A DNA stretch of 64,000 nt from the NCBI GenBank assembly GCA_022496805.1, contig CM040088.1, positions 26,705,501-26,769,500 on the forward strand. The letters are read 5' to 3'. The translations under genes and the position numbers were made by a program. Source of the stretch: Pohlia nutans (Eukaryota; Streptophyta; Bryopsida; Bryales; Mniaceae). Of the stretch, positions 25,421 to 35,893 are shown piece after piece (positions within the stretch are counted from its first letter, which is position 1; each line of letters begins with the position of its first letter). Under the pieces are notes generated by a model. That model made no database searches, was not told the DNA's origin, and saw nothing but the letters and a program-made list of their open reading frames with translations.

Positions 25421-26157
25421 TTAGTAGCACTTCTCCCAACAGACTGTCCATTCACGTTGATCTCCCAAGGTCAGTATTTCTCTCTTTTTTTCTGACATGT
25501 CACTATAGTACGACGAACACAAAAAGCATCCATGATGTGAAAAGTGAGGAGTGTGCATTGTAGTACTATGAACCTAAAAATATTTGTAATATGAATGCTC
25601 AAAATTGTGCATCCTCTCAACTGCCTTAAAATATGAAACTTGTAGGCAAAAATGAAAATTTCTAAAATCAAAGGTACAACTAAAGTTCTAAACCATCAAA
25701 TGTAAAATAATCCATTCAGATGGATGATTTAGCATGATTTTTTTTCTAAAGACAATTTTTTTCCTAATACATGACTGTAATATTGACACTATATCCCACA
25801 ATGATCTTCTTGCTTGTTTTTTCGACAAATCTTTAAAACTTTAATCAAATCAATTTAGATGCATGATTTACCATGCTTTGCCTACAAACAAAGATTTTTA
25901 GGACGTGGCATAATTTGTATTATCAATTTATAGTGAGGAATGTTGAGGCTCAATGATGTTTCAAAAGTCACTACTCTAAATCTCTGTAGTACTATGAACA
26001 TAAATAACATTTGTGATTTGATGTAAAAAGTGAGGAGTGTGCATTGTAGTACTATGAACCTAAGAATATTTGTAATATGAACACTGAAAAGTGTGTACCT
26101 TCTATATTGCCCAAACAATACTGATTTGATGTGACACTAAACTAATAGGCAATTTAA

Positions 26158-26725
26158 CCCCTAAACGTTCTCACCCTTTTCAAATCACGCAGTTTTTCAA
26201 AGATGCATTATAAAATGCAACTAAGAGGGATATTTTCAACTTGATGAATGAATAAAAGTTGTACACTATGAATTTTTGATTCTATCCATATGGTTAGATT
26301 TGCGATTGCTATCACCAATATTTGTGTATAAATTTTCAAACTTAAAATTTAACACTCTTTTGTAATATGATTATGAATAAGATATTGACAATCTAATATT
26401 GAAATTTTTTGGGATGGGTTGAAATGCAATACTCTAAGTGTAGTGATTTTTGGAGATTTTTTGGTTGCTTAATTTTAGTAGTTGACTTTTTCAGGAGCAC
26501 TTTTAGACTAAAATCTTTGAAATTTTGGGTGGAACACTACAACATGAAATGAGGCATAAAAATTTCACAAATCATCCCCTTTCTAATCGGATCACACATG
26601 CACGAAGCTAACTTCCCATAAAAGTTTCAGTAAAAAATCCACACTGCAAAAAGTGCATGATGGATGAGAAATCAAAGTTCAAATCCGTACATCATGCAAA
26701 ATATGCATGGTTGGGCGGTTAGGGG
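26158..26725 (-). mobile_element. TTAA-flanked TIR element, family B
   Basis: A 568-bp element, inverted relative to 3707. It starts CCCCTAAACGTTC and ends GGGCGGTTAGGGG, with TTAA at 26154-26157 and 26726-26729. It lies inside the dispersed repeat. The paralogues at about 44,500 and 51,875 read straight through (CTAATAGACAAAAATGGAAA), so they act as empty sites. Confidence 0.85.
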
Positions 26726-27008
26726 TTAAATGGGAATCTCTAAGTGAAAGTACAACTAATTTACTCCTTTTGTTCGGATACTAAGCGCCCATGTGGACAT
26801 ATTTTTTTTGTTTCAAATTAAAATGATTGTATCTTGTGCATGCAACACATATGGCATCAATTGTCATTCATACATGGCTGAACTACATGGCATTTAATGT
26901 TTGTTTAGCGTGCTCCAAGACCTGTGCTCAGTTATCAACGCTGCTCCCAGATATGAAATCTTTGAATACCTGAGACCTATGTTCATCTACCAACTGTGTT
27001 TCGGGGTG

Positions 27009-27615
27009 AAAGCACGGTAAACTGAACCATTAAAGTCATCCTTAGTGATGAAATTACAATTTTCTTGGTCAAAGGCCATAAATTACAACTAAAAATTCAT
27101 ATATTTAAGTTCTAATTTGGTAGAGCCCTCCATAGTTCTATTAGGTACTTCAATTCAAAGTTTCAAATTAAAATATTACAAAAAGGCTACTAAAAGTAAA
27201 GCTTGAAAATAGATGTCTAAAACAAATTTCGGGAGCAAATTTGATGAATTGAATCATGTCCAATATGAATATTATTTATATATTCTATAAGTTCATTGTG
27301 CATTCAAGGGCTCCAAAGAAAAAAATTCTTGAAAAAATAAATATTTAATGCAATTTCAACATGTTTTATATCTACTTTTTAATTTGGTTTGAACTACTTT
27401 TCCAATTTTAACTGCTTTAACTTTACTATAATACACATAAATACTTATTGAACATGGTTTTTTCAATCTTTTTGGTTAGACTTTGTTAAACATTGTATCT
27501 TTTATTTTATCCACCAAAAAAATTGCACAAAAAATAAAAATTTAATGGATTATTGGACCCTGCATTGTTCCTTCTTCACAGGGATCACAAGTAGTTCAGT
27601 TTACCATGCTTTCAT
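27009..27615 (+). mobile_element. TIR insertion of unknown superfamily
   Basis: About 607 bp with 21-bp ends: TGAAAGCACGGTAAACTGAAC at the left, and the inverse of TGAAAGCATGGTAAACTGAAC at the right (one mismatch). It interrupts sequence continuous in the paralogues near 44,770 and 52,140. I found no convincing target duplication. Confidence 0.65.
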
Positions 27616-27917
27616 CTTTTGTCGCTCTTAGGAAATCTCGGAGTGTAATCACGACACTATTTTTATGGTATTTCTCAAAGTAGTACCTAATATCATAACA
27701 AATTGAGTATTAAACTATCAATTATTAAATTATATTTTTTTGTGCACTATCATGATGAATGATTTAGGTTGATTCCAAGTCACGGTAGGGTAGGAATGTA
27801 GTCACAAACCATAATTTTTTTGGTAATTAAACACTTTCACGTTTTCTGTTAATTTTTTATGAATATTTTTTACTTTTGTAGTAATAGAATTATGTTCGAG
27901 GTGGATTTTTTGTTTAA

Positions 27918-28239
27918 CCCCTAAACGTCCCAACGTCTAGAAACTAGATCACGAACATATTCAAAGCCTTGTAACTTTCTCATACAATCTCGGATGACTT
28001 TCATCCAAGTCATCTTTGCAAGCCTATTAGGTTCTCTACCAATTAAAGTAAATCTCTTGTGATGTTCGAATGTTGATAATATTGGAGAGGCCTCCAAATG
28101 CAAGTATGTCAAATTTGTTGGGTAGATTTCATGCTTGCAATGGACCTCTTATGTACACCTCATGTACATATGAGTCATGCTAATATCTACTTTTAAGACT
28201 AACATCTACTTCTGTTCAAAGGGTCGGTACATTTAGGGA
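27918..28239 (+). mobile_element. TTAA-flanked TIR element, about 322 bp
   Basis: It lies between TTAA at 27914-27917 and 28240-28243. It starts CCCCTAAACGTCCCAACG, followed by the palindromic TCTAGAAACTAGA, and ends GGTACATTTAGGGA. It is another small member of the TTAA group, not clearly of family A, B or C. Confidence 0.65.
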
Positions 28240-28319
28240 TTAAAAAAAATGTCAAGTCACTATATACAATATATCTTTGCATTTGAAGTACTAGTTTGCA
28301 AAAGAATTTGTCAGTCATG

Positions 28320-28770
28320 TGGAGTTTCATATGCGGAAGTGACGATGGTCTGCTAAGCTCCGCGTTATGCGGAGTGGAGAGTCTGTGGGAAAGCAAGCAA
28401 CTATGTTGCTTGTGCAGGAGCGTTGTGTGTAAGGAAGTAGTGTGAGATGTGCAAGTATAGCTAGACATGAACGAGCAGGCTGGGCTGCAAGAGTAAGCAT
28501 GGAGAAGTTGCACAAAATCAGATCCAGATCGGCGCAAATAAGTTGGATCTCACCGTTGCAATGTAGTGTTGACACCGCGCTAAGTCACACATGGATCTGT
28601 TAGGTCACTTGTGCAAAGGGCAGGCTGGGCTGCCTCTGCGATCCGTTGTCAGCTCATACGGCACACCTCACACTACGCCATACAACAACATCCTCGCCAA
28701 AAATCTCTCTCCACTCCGCAGCCAACAGACCAACAATGACGTCGCCAACATCAAGATGTCTATACAGGCT
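28320..28770. repeat. Long imperfect inverted repeat upstream of the retrotransposon ORF1 frame
   Basis: The left arm (about 28,330-28,470) holds TGCGGAGTGGAGAG and GTAGTGTGAGATGTGC. The right arm (about 28,650-28,760) holds their inverses (CTCTCCACTCCGCA, GCACACCTCACACTAC). The module CAGGCTGGGCTGC also occurs twice in direct orientation. It may belong to the 5' end of the retrotransposon or be an independent fold-back sequence. Confidence 0.45.
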
Positions 28771-31700
28771 CGCATTTCTTTCCTCACTATTGTCTGCATT
28801 ACATTGCACCCTTTATTTAATTTTGTTCACGTCAGATCTAACATGCATCAGTGATAGCAAACTAGATCTAGATCTGTATCCCCCTCCTGTGTGCTGCCAA
28901 ATCTCTAGACTCAATGACAAGCTGAAGACGGTGAAGCTCCTAGATCTAAATCAACACCAACAACCATGTCACTGTCAAAGCAACGTGCCAGCCAACGCTA
29001 GCAGAGGAGAACTTCAATGGGCAGATCAACTTTGGCCACCAACGACGCCCGCACTGAATAGTAAGAGCAGCATTGTGCTACCCCAAAGCACGAGTAGCAC
29101 CCCGAGCAGCTGCAGCTGCACGTATGACCTCAACAACAACAACATCAAGTCAGAACGCTGCCTGTGCGTCTCCAAAAAGCAGGTAAGTAAGCAAACCCTT
29201 CCAAAAAATTTACTTCTCACGGTGGACTATTTTTTGTGCAAACAGGAAGCTAAGAAACGCTACGGAGCTTATCAACATTGTAGCAGCTGGGCAAGACAGC
29301 ACAAGAACTGGAGAGATGCGACAAACATCAGGAACAAGAAAAAGGAAGCGCAAGCTAGAGCGTCAACAGTCAACATGAGCAATGCATGGAGATCAAGACT
29401 GCAAATGTTCATGAGCATCAAGAACTACAACAGACACCACAGTACAAAGGACGGAGGGCATCAAAATTTAAAGCATCAAGAGAGCAAGGAGAATCAAGCA
29501 AGATTCAACCCCAATGCGCTCCTCAAAAGACAGGGGAACAAGAAGGAAGAAAATGTGACAAGATTCGGCTGCAACGTGAGTTTCAAGGAATATGAGAATA
29601 GCAGATTGAAAGGTAATGTAACAGAGGAGAATAGCATGTCGAAAGGTAATGAAACAAGGGAGGCTCTTGTGATGAAACGGACCGATAGCATTTGGACGCG
29701 GCATCTATTGAGAAGGCCAAGAAGCACCCCTTGGACGTCGAAATCAAGCAAGAAGATGAATGCAGAAGACATGAAGAGTGAGGAACCTGAGGAGAGCGTG
29801 GCTCATCAAGAATCTCCCTCACAAGAGCCTACGTTGCATTCACCAACTCTCCAACCGGCAAGGCGTAGATACATCGTGAACGTCAACAATGCCCCTGCTC
29901 CTTGGAGTAATGATCGTTTACTGATGTGGCCTGCCCCAACCGCTCACATAACGCAGCTCCAACACTCTGATCGACACCAACAACCCCATAGCTCCCGCAA
30001 ACCAGCTCAAAATCGGAAGCGCAATAGCAGACGAAGGATGCCCTGGGCCACACCAACACAGCGTAAACCTAAAGGAGCCCAACTTGTCGCCCAAACTTGT
30101 AGCCGCCCCGAAAAGTACAGAAGCCTGGTGGTGCCAAAGCCACCGAAGCTAACACCCACACCCAAATGCAAAATGCGTAGACAGAGGCGATTCCATCGAA
30201 GTACCGCCGAGCCGCAACGTGTCAATTGGAAGCGGCTCCAACGCAAACGGGACAAGCAGCCAAGAGAGAATCAACTGCAACAAGCGACCGGCAACATGGG
30301 ATCAGGAAAAACAGCGTGGACACAGTCAGCCTTTTGGTATCCGAAGCTGCTTTCGAAGATACGCCAACTTCAAATCCGCAGATACAGACAAAGAGTAGCA
30401 GAAACGAGAAGCACGAGACCTCAGTCAACCCGGAATCAAGGCCCACACCACCAAGTTGTACCTTATATTAAGACAAGACTCCCATGCCGTTGCCCTAGAA
30501 ATCAGACCCTCTTCATGTGCTACACATGCGTGACTTCCTCACGAAACGCAAGCAACAACCCAAAGATATCTCTCCCAACCTCGCCAAGAACGAGGAAGAA
30601 GCCGCCAACTTCCAAAAATACCCCGCACGCACCTGAATTGACAGTATGCCGCCTCAAGGACGCCAACTCCAATAGGAGCAAAAAAAATGGCTTCTGTAAA
30701 AGCCTGCCAGCTCGTTCCTTAGATACTTCCTTGAAGAAAAATGCCCCATCAACGCACGAAACGCCACAACTCCAACTACGCATATGCAACAAGAAGGCAA
30801 AAGCAACCCAAGAATGGTACACGACTGGAAGAACCAACGCACGACCTCAACCCTTCAGCCCAGCATATAAACTACCGAGGTCCTCTCATCCCCCATCTCT
30901 CTTTGCTCTACGTAATTTCCACTCTCTTCACAAAGAGCTTACGCCCTCTATCTCCTCCTGGCCTTCCTCCTCGTTTAGTACTCTCTCTCTCCATAGCAGT
31001 CCCCTCTCCTCTAACCCTTACTCTCTCTCCATCTCTCTCTTCTCAACTGTTGAAGCTCAACACCCCAAAGCTCCTTTGTCCCTAGATTACCACCCCCCTC
31101 TTTCTCAAACCCTTACTACAACATTCCAGCACCCGCAACAGTGTAGATTAGGAGATTCAAAGGAGCTGGAGGAGCTGCAGGAGCTGCAGGAGCTAAAAGA
31201 GGCCGCTGCCATCCTGGTTGCAGTGGAGTTGTTGAGTACCAGTCTACTAGAAGCGCAAGCACAAGGGAAAGAAGCTGCTGAAGCCAAGGAGGACCAGTTC
31301 GGCTACTCGAGAGGACGTCCCAACAGAAGACACGAGAAGCAACCACACTCAAGCAAGCAAGGTACTAATTTAGCTCTCTTCTACCCCCACAAAGTCTCTT
31401 TTAGTAATTTAAATCTCTATAAGGCTTATTATAAAAGCCTTAGCAATTGTATTTTGAACATTATGAAAGGGGACCAAGCCCTGGCATGTGTATGTAATAA
31501 CTCTTTTATGCTGTTGATTGCTATGTATGAAAACCTCTGTTGCATTATTACAACCAACCCTACGTCTTGGATTATGTATGTTTTACCTCGTAAGCTTAAG
31601 AATAATAACCACAATTTAGACAATACCTACTCTTACATTTTTGATAGTCCAAAGCCATTTAGGTCGTTTTATTTCCAAAACAACCATGTAAAAACCCTTC

Positions 31701-32098
31701 ATCACTACCTTTTTGAGTATGTTCTTAATAACATGAAAAATTGGCACCCCATGTATTTGCATGCTTCTTTATCTCACTCTAAGAACTATTTGCCCTCTCT
31801 TTGTATGAATTATAGGCTTAGTAATTACAAAGACTATCTAATTAGCACTAATTGGTCTCACACTCATTATGATAAGATTGCCAATGCTCTTAGTACCATT
31901 CACACCCACAATGTCAATAACATTAACCTTTGGCACATTCAAATGTCTTACCCAATTCTTATCTTCTTCTCACAAATTATAACCCGTTCGGCCCCACAAA
32001 TTAACTTGTGGGGAGGGGGAGATTTTGAGACACAAAGAAGAAACTCTTCAACTCAATCTATTAATCGAATTCTAACTCAAAACTCTTACTCTTTCAGA
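28736..32098 (+). other. Long open region in frame with and upstream of ORF1
   Basis: The ORF1 frame is open without a stop from before 28,646 to 33,730, about 5 kb; the first in-frame ATG is at 28,736. The translation is low-complexity, rich in Ser, Pro, Gln, Lys and Asn, with no domain I know. An ELEELQELQELKE stretch lies near 31,165-31,200. A TATAAA at 30,866 followed by about 230 bp of CT-rich sequence looks like a plant Pol II promoter. Splice-like pairs exist: CAG|GTAAGT at 29,183 with AACAG ending at 29,245 (63 nt, frame-neutral), and AAG|GTACTA near 31,362 with TTTCAG ending at 32,097, just before the ORF1 ATG. It may be a protein extension, or a promoter plus 5' UTR. Confidence 0.4.
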
Positions 32099-33730
32099 AT
32101 GTCTCAACGACCCGCAAACTCCACCTCTTCTCAAAGATACAAAGAGAAACTCCTAGCCTTAGAAAATGATCCCGATGTTGAAATGTTTGTAACTCAAAAA
32201 CGCTCCTCTTCTTCATCTCAAGTCACCTCAAGCCAAAAGAAGGCTAAGGGCAAACCAAACTCCGGTTTGAAACGCCCTCCCTTTTGGCTTGGGTACCAAG
32301 CTATGAATTGGACCAATAGAGGGAAAGGGCTTCCCATGGATAGTCATGAACCAATAGCTACTCTAGTAAAAAATGGGATGAGAGAGAAAGAAGCTAAGGA
32401 ATGTCAATCTGCTATATCTTCCTTCCCCTTTGTCATCCAAGAGGAATGGCCTAACTCTAGAGAGGATGGCAAGGACGGCCAACACTTCAACCTCACACAG
32501 ATCCCATCTGATGTTGAGGTTGACAAGTTTGGATTCTCCTTTGATTACCAAATCGCAATTCTCTTTGAAATGGGGGAAAAGGAATGGGAAAAAGAAACAA
32601 TCATGACGCTAGTAGAGTTAAGACTCAACGAAATAAGCATTGAGCTTGGGGATGTAATTGGGGAGCCCATTGCACTTATGTGCTACCAAAAATCCATAAA
32701 GTGGAGTGGGGTTATCAAGTTACACTTGAAAACCCCTGAAATTGATGGTGTGGGACTTCTCCAAGGGTTGCGCCCATTCATCCTCCAGCTTGATGAAGAC
32801 AAATTTAAGAGAGGTAAAGTTTGTAAAACATATGACTCTCTTGCTTTGAACAATCTTTTGTCAGTCAAAATCACAAGTGAGGAGCTTGAATTCAAAGAGT
32901 GGTATGAGCTATTCGAAAAAATAGTAGAAGAGAATTTTAAGAGAGGAACGGAATATGAGATAACAAACGTTCAAAAGAAGAAAGAAAACCTCTTTGCTTG
33001 GGTAGTAGCATCCTCACCGGAACAAGCCCAAAAGATGAAGGAGCATCAGATCACCTACAACCACGAGGTCTTGGATGGCAAACTAGCGGACCGATCACAC
33101 GCATCAAAGGACGACATCGCAAAGAAGAATGCCCTCATTCTCATTGCCAAGAACCTCAACAAAGCGAAGAGTGTAGAAGAGATAGAGAAGAGCATCGAAG
33201 CACACATGGGACCAAAGAATGCGGTCAACTTCTTCTTCAAACGAGACGACAAGAATGGCAAGCATCTTGGCTCCTGCAACATTCAATGCCTCAACGCAAC
33301 GGTGTACAAGACATTTGTCAAGAAATCTGCAAAACTTCTTGGCAAACATGTAGAGTTCACTCCACACCCTAGGAGTCTTGATGGAGCAAATGCACCTAAT
33401 GCAGCGGAACTTACTAGACTAGGGTTTAGTGATGTGAACACTGCACTTGCGAATACCATAGAAGCACTAGGAAATATCCCTGCAAAAGATAATTCTCAAA
33501 AGGATCTCATGAAAGAGATAGTAGGAATCAGAGAGGAAATTTCCACCATGAAGAAAGATCTACGGAGTGAGCAACAACAAATTGCCGAAAGAGCGGCAGA
33601 GAGATCAACATCAACCCTCAACACACAAATGACACTTCTTAAAAGACAACTTGCCACAACCATGCAAGCTCTTGACATGACAAGAGCTAGTTCTTCAGCC
33701 ATTGAAGGCGACATGGACACGTCAAACTAA
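32099..33730 (+). CDS. Retrotransposon ORF1 protein (RRM-like region plus coiled coil)
   Basis: The frame encodes 543 residues from the ATG at 32,099, which I prefer as start because typical protein composition begins there and it follows a TTTCAG|A. It is presumably the RNA-binding chaperone that packages the element RNA. The N-terminus is Ser/Lys-rich and probably disordered. A middle region of about 300 residues is not recognised. A segment near residues 340-430 (ALILIAKNLNKAKSVEEI ... LGSCNIQCLNATVYKTF ... HVEFTPHP) has the beta-alpha-beta spacing of an RRM, as in many plant LINE ORF1 proteins. The C-terminus (KDLMKEIVGIREEISTM and onward) is a coiled coil, suggesting oligomers. This ORF appears intact although ORF2 is broken. 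The same frame continues open upstream, so the true start is uncertain. Confidence 0.65.
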   Translation: MSQRPANSTSSQRYKEKLLALENDPDVEMFVTQKRSSSSSQVTSSQKKAKGKPNSGLKRPPFWLGYQAMNWTNRGKGLPMDSHEPIATLVKNGMREKEAKECQSAISSFPFVIQEEWPNSREDGKDGQHFNLTQIPSDVEVDKFGFSFDYQIAILFEMGEKEWEKETIMTLVELRLNEISIELGDVIGEPIALMCYQKSIKWSGVIKLHLKTPEIDGVGLLQGLRPFILQLDEDKFKRGKVCKTYDSLALNNLLSVKITSEELEFKEWYELFEKIVEENFKRGTEYEITNVQKKKENLFAWVVASSPEQAQKMKEHQITYNHEVLDGKLADRSHASKDDIAKKNALILIAKNLNKAKSVEEIEKSIEAHMGPKNAVNFFFKRDDKNGKHLGSCNIQCLNATVYKTFVKKSAKLLGKHVEFTPHPRSLDGANAPNAAELTRLGFSDVNTALANTIEALGNIPAKDNSQKDLMKEIVGIREEISTMKKDLRSEQQQIAERAAERSTSTLNTQMTLLKRQLATTMQALDMTRASSSAIEGDMDTSN

Positions 33731-34182
33731 TTTGGACAAACAACGCAACGGTAACTCCAAATCTACTAGTATATATACATATTGAAAAACTATTAAAAAA
33801 AAAGAAGAAAAACCCAAAACTAAAAAACAAAAATATATGTACATATATAGTATCTATAGATGCTAAAATATATGCTAAAAATTCCAAAATAAAATATAAA
33901 AAACACACAAACTCACAAACTCAAAAAAACATCGTCAAAAAACACCACAAAAAAAAAACACAATATTTAATAAATAACAAAAACCCCCCTAAACAAAAAT
34001 GGCCTCTGCCTACCGGCCTCGCCCAAAAAAATTGTTATTATAACAAAACACATCATATAACATCACAACTACCTTACAATCCACCAAACAAACCCAATAA
34101 CTCACCAATAACAAAACACACCCTAAATACAAAAAACTCTATAAAAAAACAAAAAAATATTAAAAATATTAAAAACAAAAAA
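33731..34182 (+). other. A-rich spacer between ORF1 and ORF2
   Basis: About 450 bp of A-rich and C-rich sequence with almost no G, no protein-like frame and no recognised signal. ORF2 would need reinitiation, an internal start or a separate transcript. Confidence 0.6.
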
Positions 34183-34407
34183 ATGCAACAAAAAACATAC
34201 AAAACAAACAAACAACAACCTAAATACATAACAACCTTTAAAATAAAAAAAACTCTTATTTTGTACACTTTTCATAAAAACAAAGATAACTTTACCAGAC
34301 AAAACAATAAACCGATATGCTTAAAAACTATATATAATTACCACCACTCACATAAACATAAAATACTTATAAAAAACCCAGTCCTACTATACCTTCTCTT
34401 ATTATGT

Positions 34408-34434
34408 GGAGACATCGAAACTAATCCAGGACCT
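34408..34434 (+). other. 2A ribosome-skipping motif
   Basis: Residues 76-84 of ORF2 read GDIETNPGP, a full match to the D(V/I)ExNPGP 2A consensus. A hydrophobic run (PVLLYLLLLC) precedes it, as in other 2A regions. Skipping would occur between Gly83 and Pro84, releasing an 83-residue leader and starting the polyprotein with Pro. 2A-like motifs are known at the same place in trypanosome ingi/L1Tc and in sea-urchin LINEs. Confidence 0.88.
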
Positions 34435-35849
34435 ATGCCAGACATACTCGCAACACACCCATCTACACACAAAAGACGCTGTAAAACATACTTTATACCC
34501 TGCACAATTAAATTTCAACCAGAATACCAACACCTAGCAAAACAATTTTCACCTGTAATACAGAATACACACTCAAACCATCAAAAAACAACCACAAACT
34601 ACCCACACCTCTCTCGATACATCTCTCAAAAACAAGACCACCCACCACCTCAAATACTATACGCACTCATTACCACAATCAGTCATTCACTAGAAACATG
34701 CGATAATATGTTAATACAAATACCAGACCCTGACTGGACAACAATACTCTTACAAAGAATGTCTACACTACAAAACCCACCTGAAAGACACATCGCTACA
34801 CCACACCCATATATACAATTTACAAACTTACACCAAAACATAATCAAACCACCGAATACCATTCACAAAGAAATTTATAAATTCATCGAACAACATAATG
34901 AACTATTAAATCTCCAAATAATGATCAATAAATTCCCATACCTACCAGTAGAACTACTCAAAGAAACATTAAAATGTAACGAACCATTACACGAATACTC
35001 TCACCCCCCTCCACTACCCGACATACCTATACGCCAAAACCAAGAGATACAAACAACAAACCACAGCACACACATCATTACTTGGAATGCCTCATCTTTA
35101 AACACAGCACTCCCAAGCCTTCAAAACCTAATCTCTAATACACCAAATAACCCCGTAATAATTACAATACAAGAAACTAAATTAACCGCAACAAAATCCA
35201 CTAAATATATACAAAATTTATTTCCTAAATACAAACTAATATTTAATAACACACACGCACTAACAAGATGTATGCAACAAAGAAGGCCATACACTCCTGC
35301 AAGAGGCGGACTCCTCACGCTTGTAAATAAAAAATATGCGTACCCAGGTAACATTACTAAAATCCCTATCCCAGCAGAAATATCACCATACTTACAAATA
35401 ATAAAAATCAATAACGAACCCCTACAACCGTGGTTAATTATACACATGTACATGCCTTCACACATAGAAGACACTCATTGTATACCAATAATTCAACAAA
35501 ACATAACACAACAAATTACAATACATTCAAACCACACATACATATTATGCGGGGACTTTAATAGAGACATTGCCCTAATAGGACGACAAAATGAATTTAA
35601 CACAACTCCACCCCAGACAGAAGACATAGAATGGCGTACATTCACAGACAACCTTCAATTAACATACATCCCAACAAATAGTCTATACACTAGACAAGGC
35701 GGCCTAAACTATAACCAAACCAGTTTAATTGATGGATACTACATCAAATCACCAAATAATACTCCATACACATCAACCACCGACAATGACCATAATCTAA
35801 ACTCAGACCATTCACCAGTCACACTACATATACCACCAAATACACTATT

Positions 35850-35893
35850 AGCACGGCCCACACTGATAACAAGCACGGCCCACACTGATAACA
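35850..35893 (+). repeat. 22-bp tandem duplication that breaks ORF2
   Basis: Two perfect head-to-tail copies of a 22-bp unit (starting AGCACGGCCCACACTGATAA). Its length is not a multiple of three. Downstream of it, protein-like sequence resumes in the +2 window frame (ILNPIPEENIEKFK...), exactly the shift expected. The perfect identity suggests a recent event. Confidence 0.92.

Larger units (their letters stand above)
25480..27800 (-). repeat. Large degenerate dispersed repeat, copy 1 (interrupted)
   Basis: This shares long stretches with 43185-45780 and 50559-53063, for example TGTAGTACTATGAACCTAA, GATTTAGCATG and CTAATAGGCAAAA. Sub-units recur at roughly 0.5-kb spacing, so each copy is internally repetitive. 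This copy is interrupted by a TTAA element at 26158 and a TIR insertion at 27009. No coding function was found and the strand is arbitrary. Confidence 0.65.

Noticed and set aside
1867..28243. CCCTAAA/TTTAGGG motifs at element ends as interstitial telomere repeats
   Set aside because: They occur singly at TTAA-flanked termini, never in tandem, so they are TIRs and not telomeric arrays.
29026..31352. Several minus-strand frames of 60-105 codons opposite the ORF1 upstream region
   Set aside because: Antisense shadows of the long plus-strand frame.
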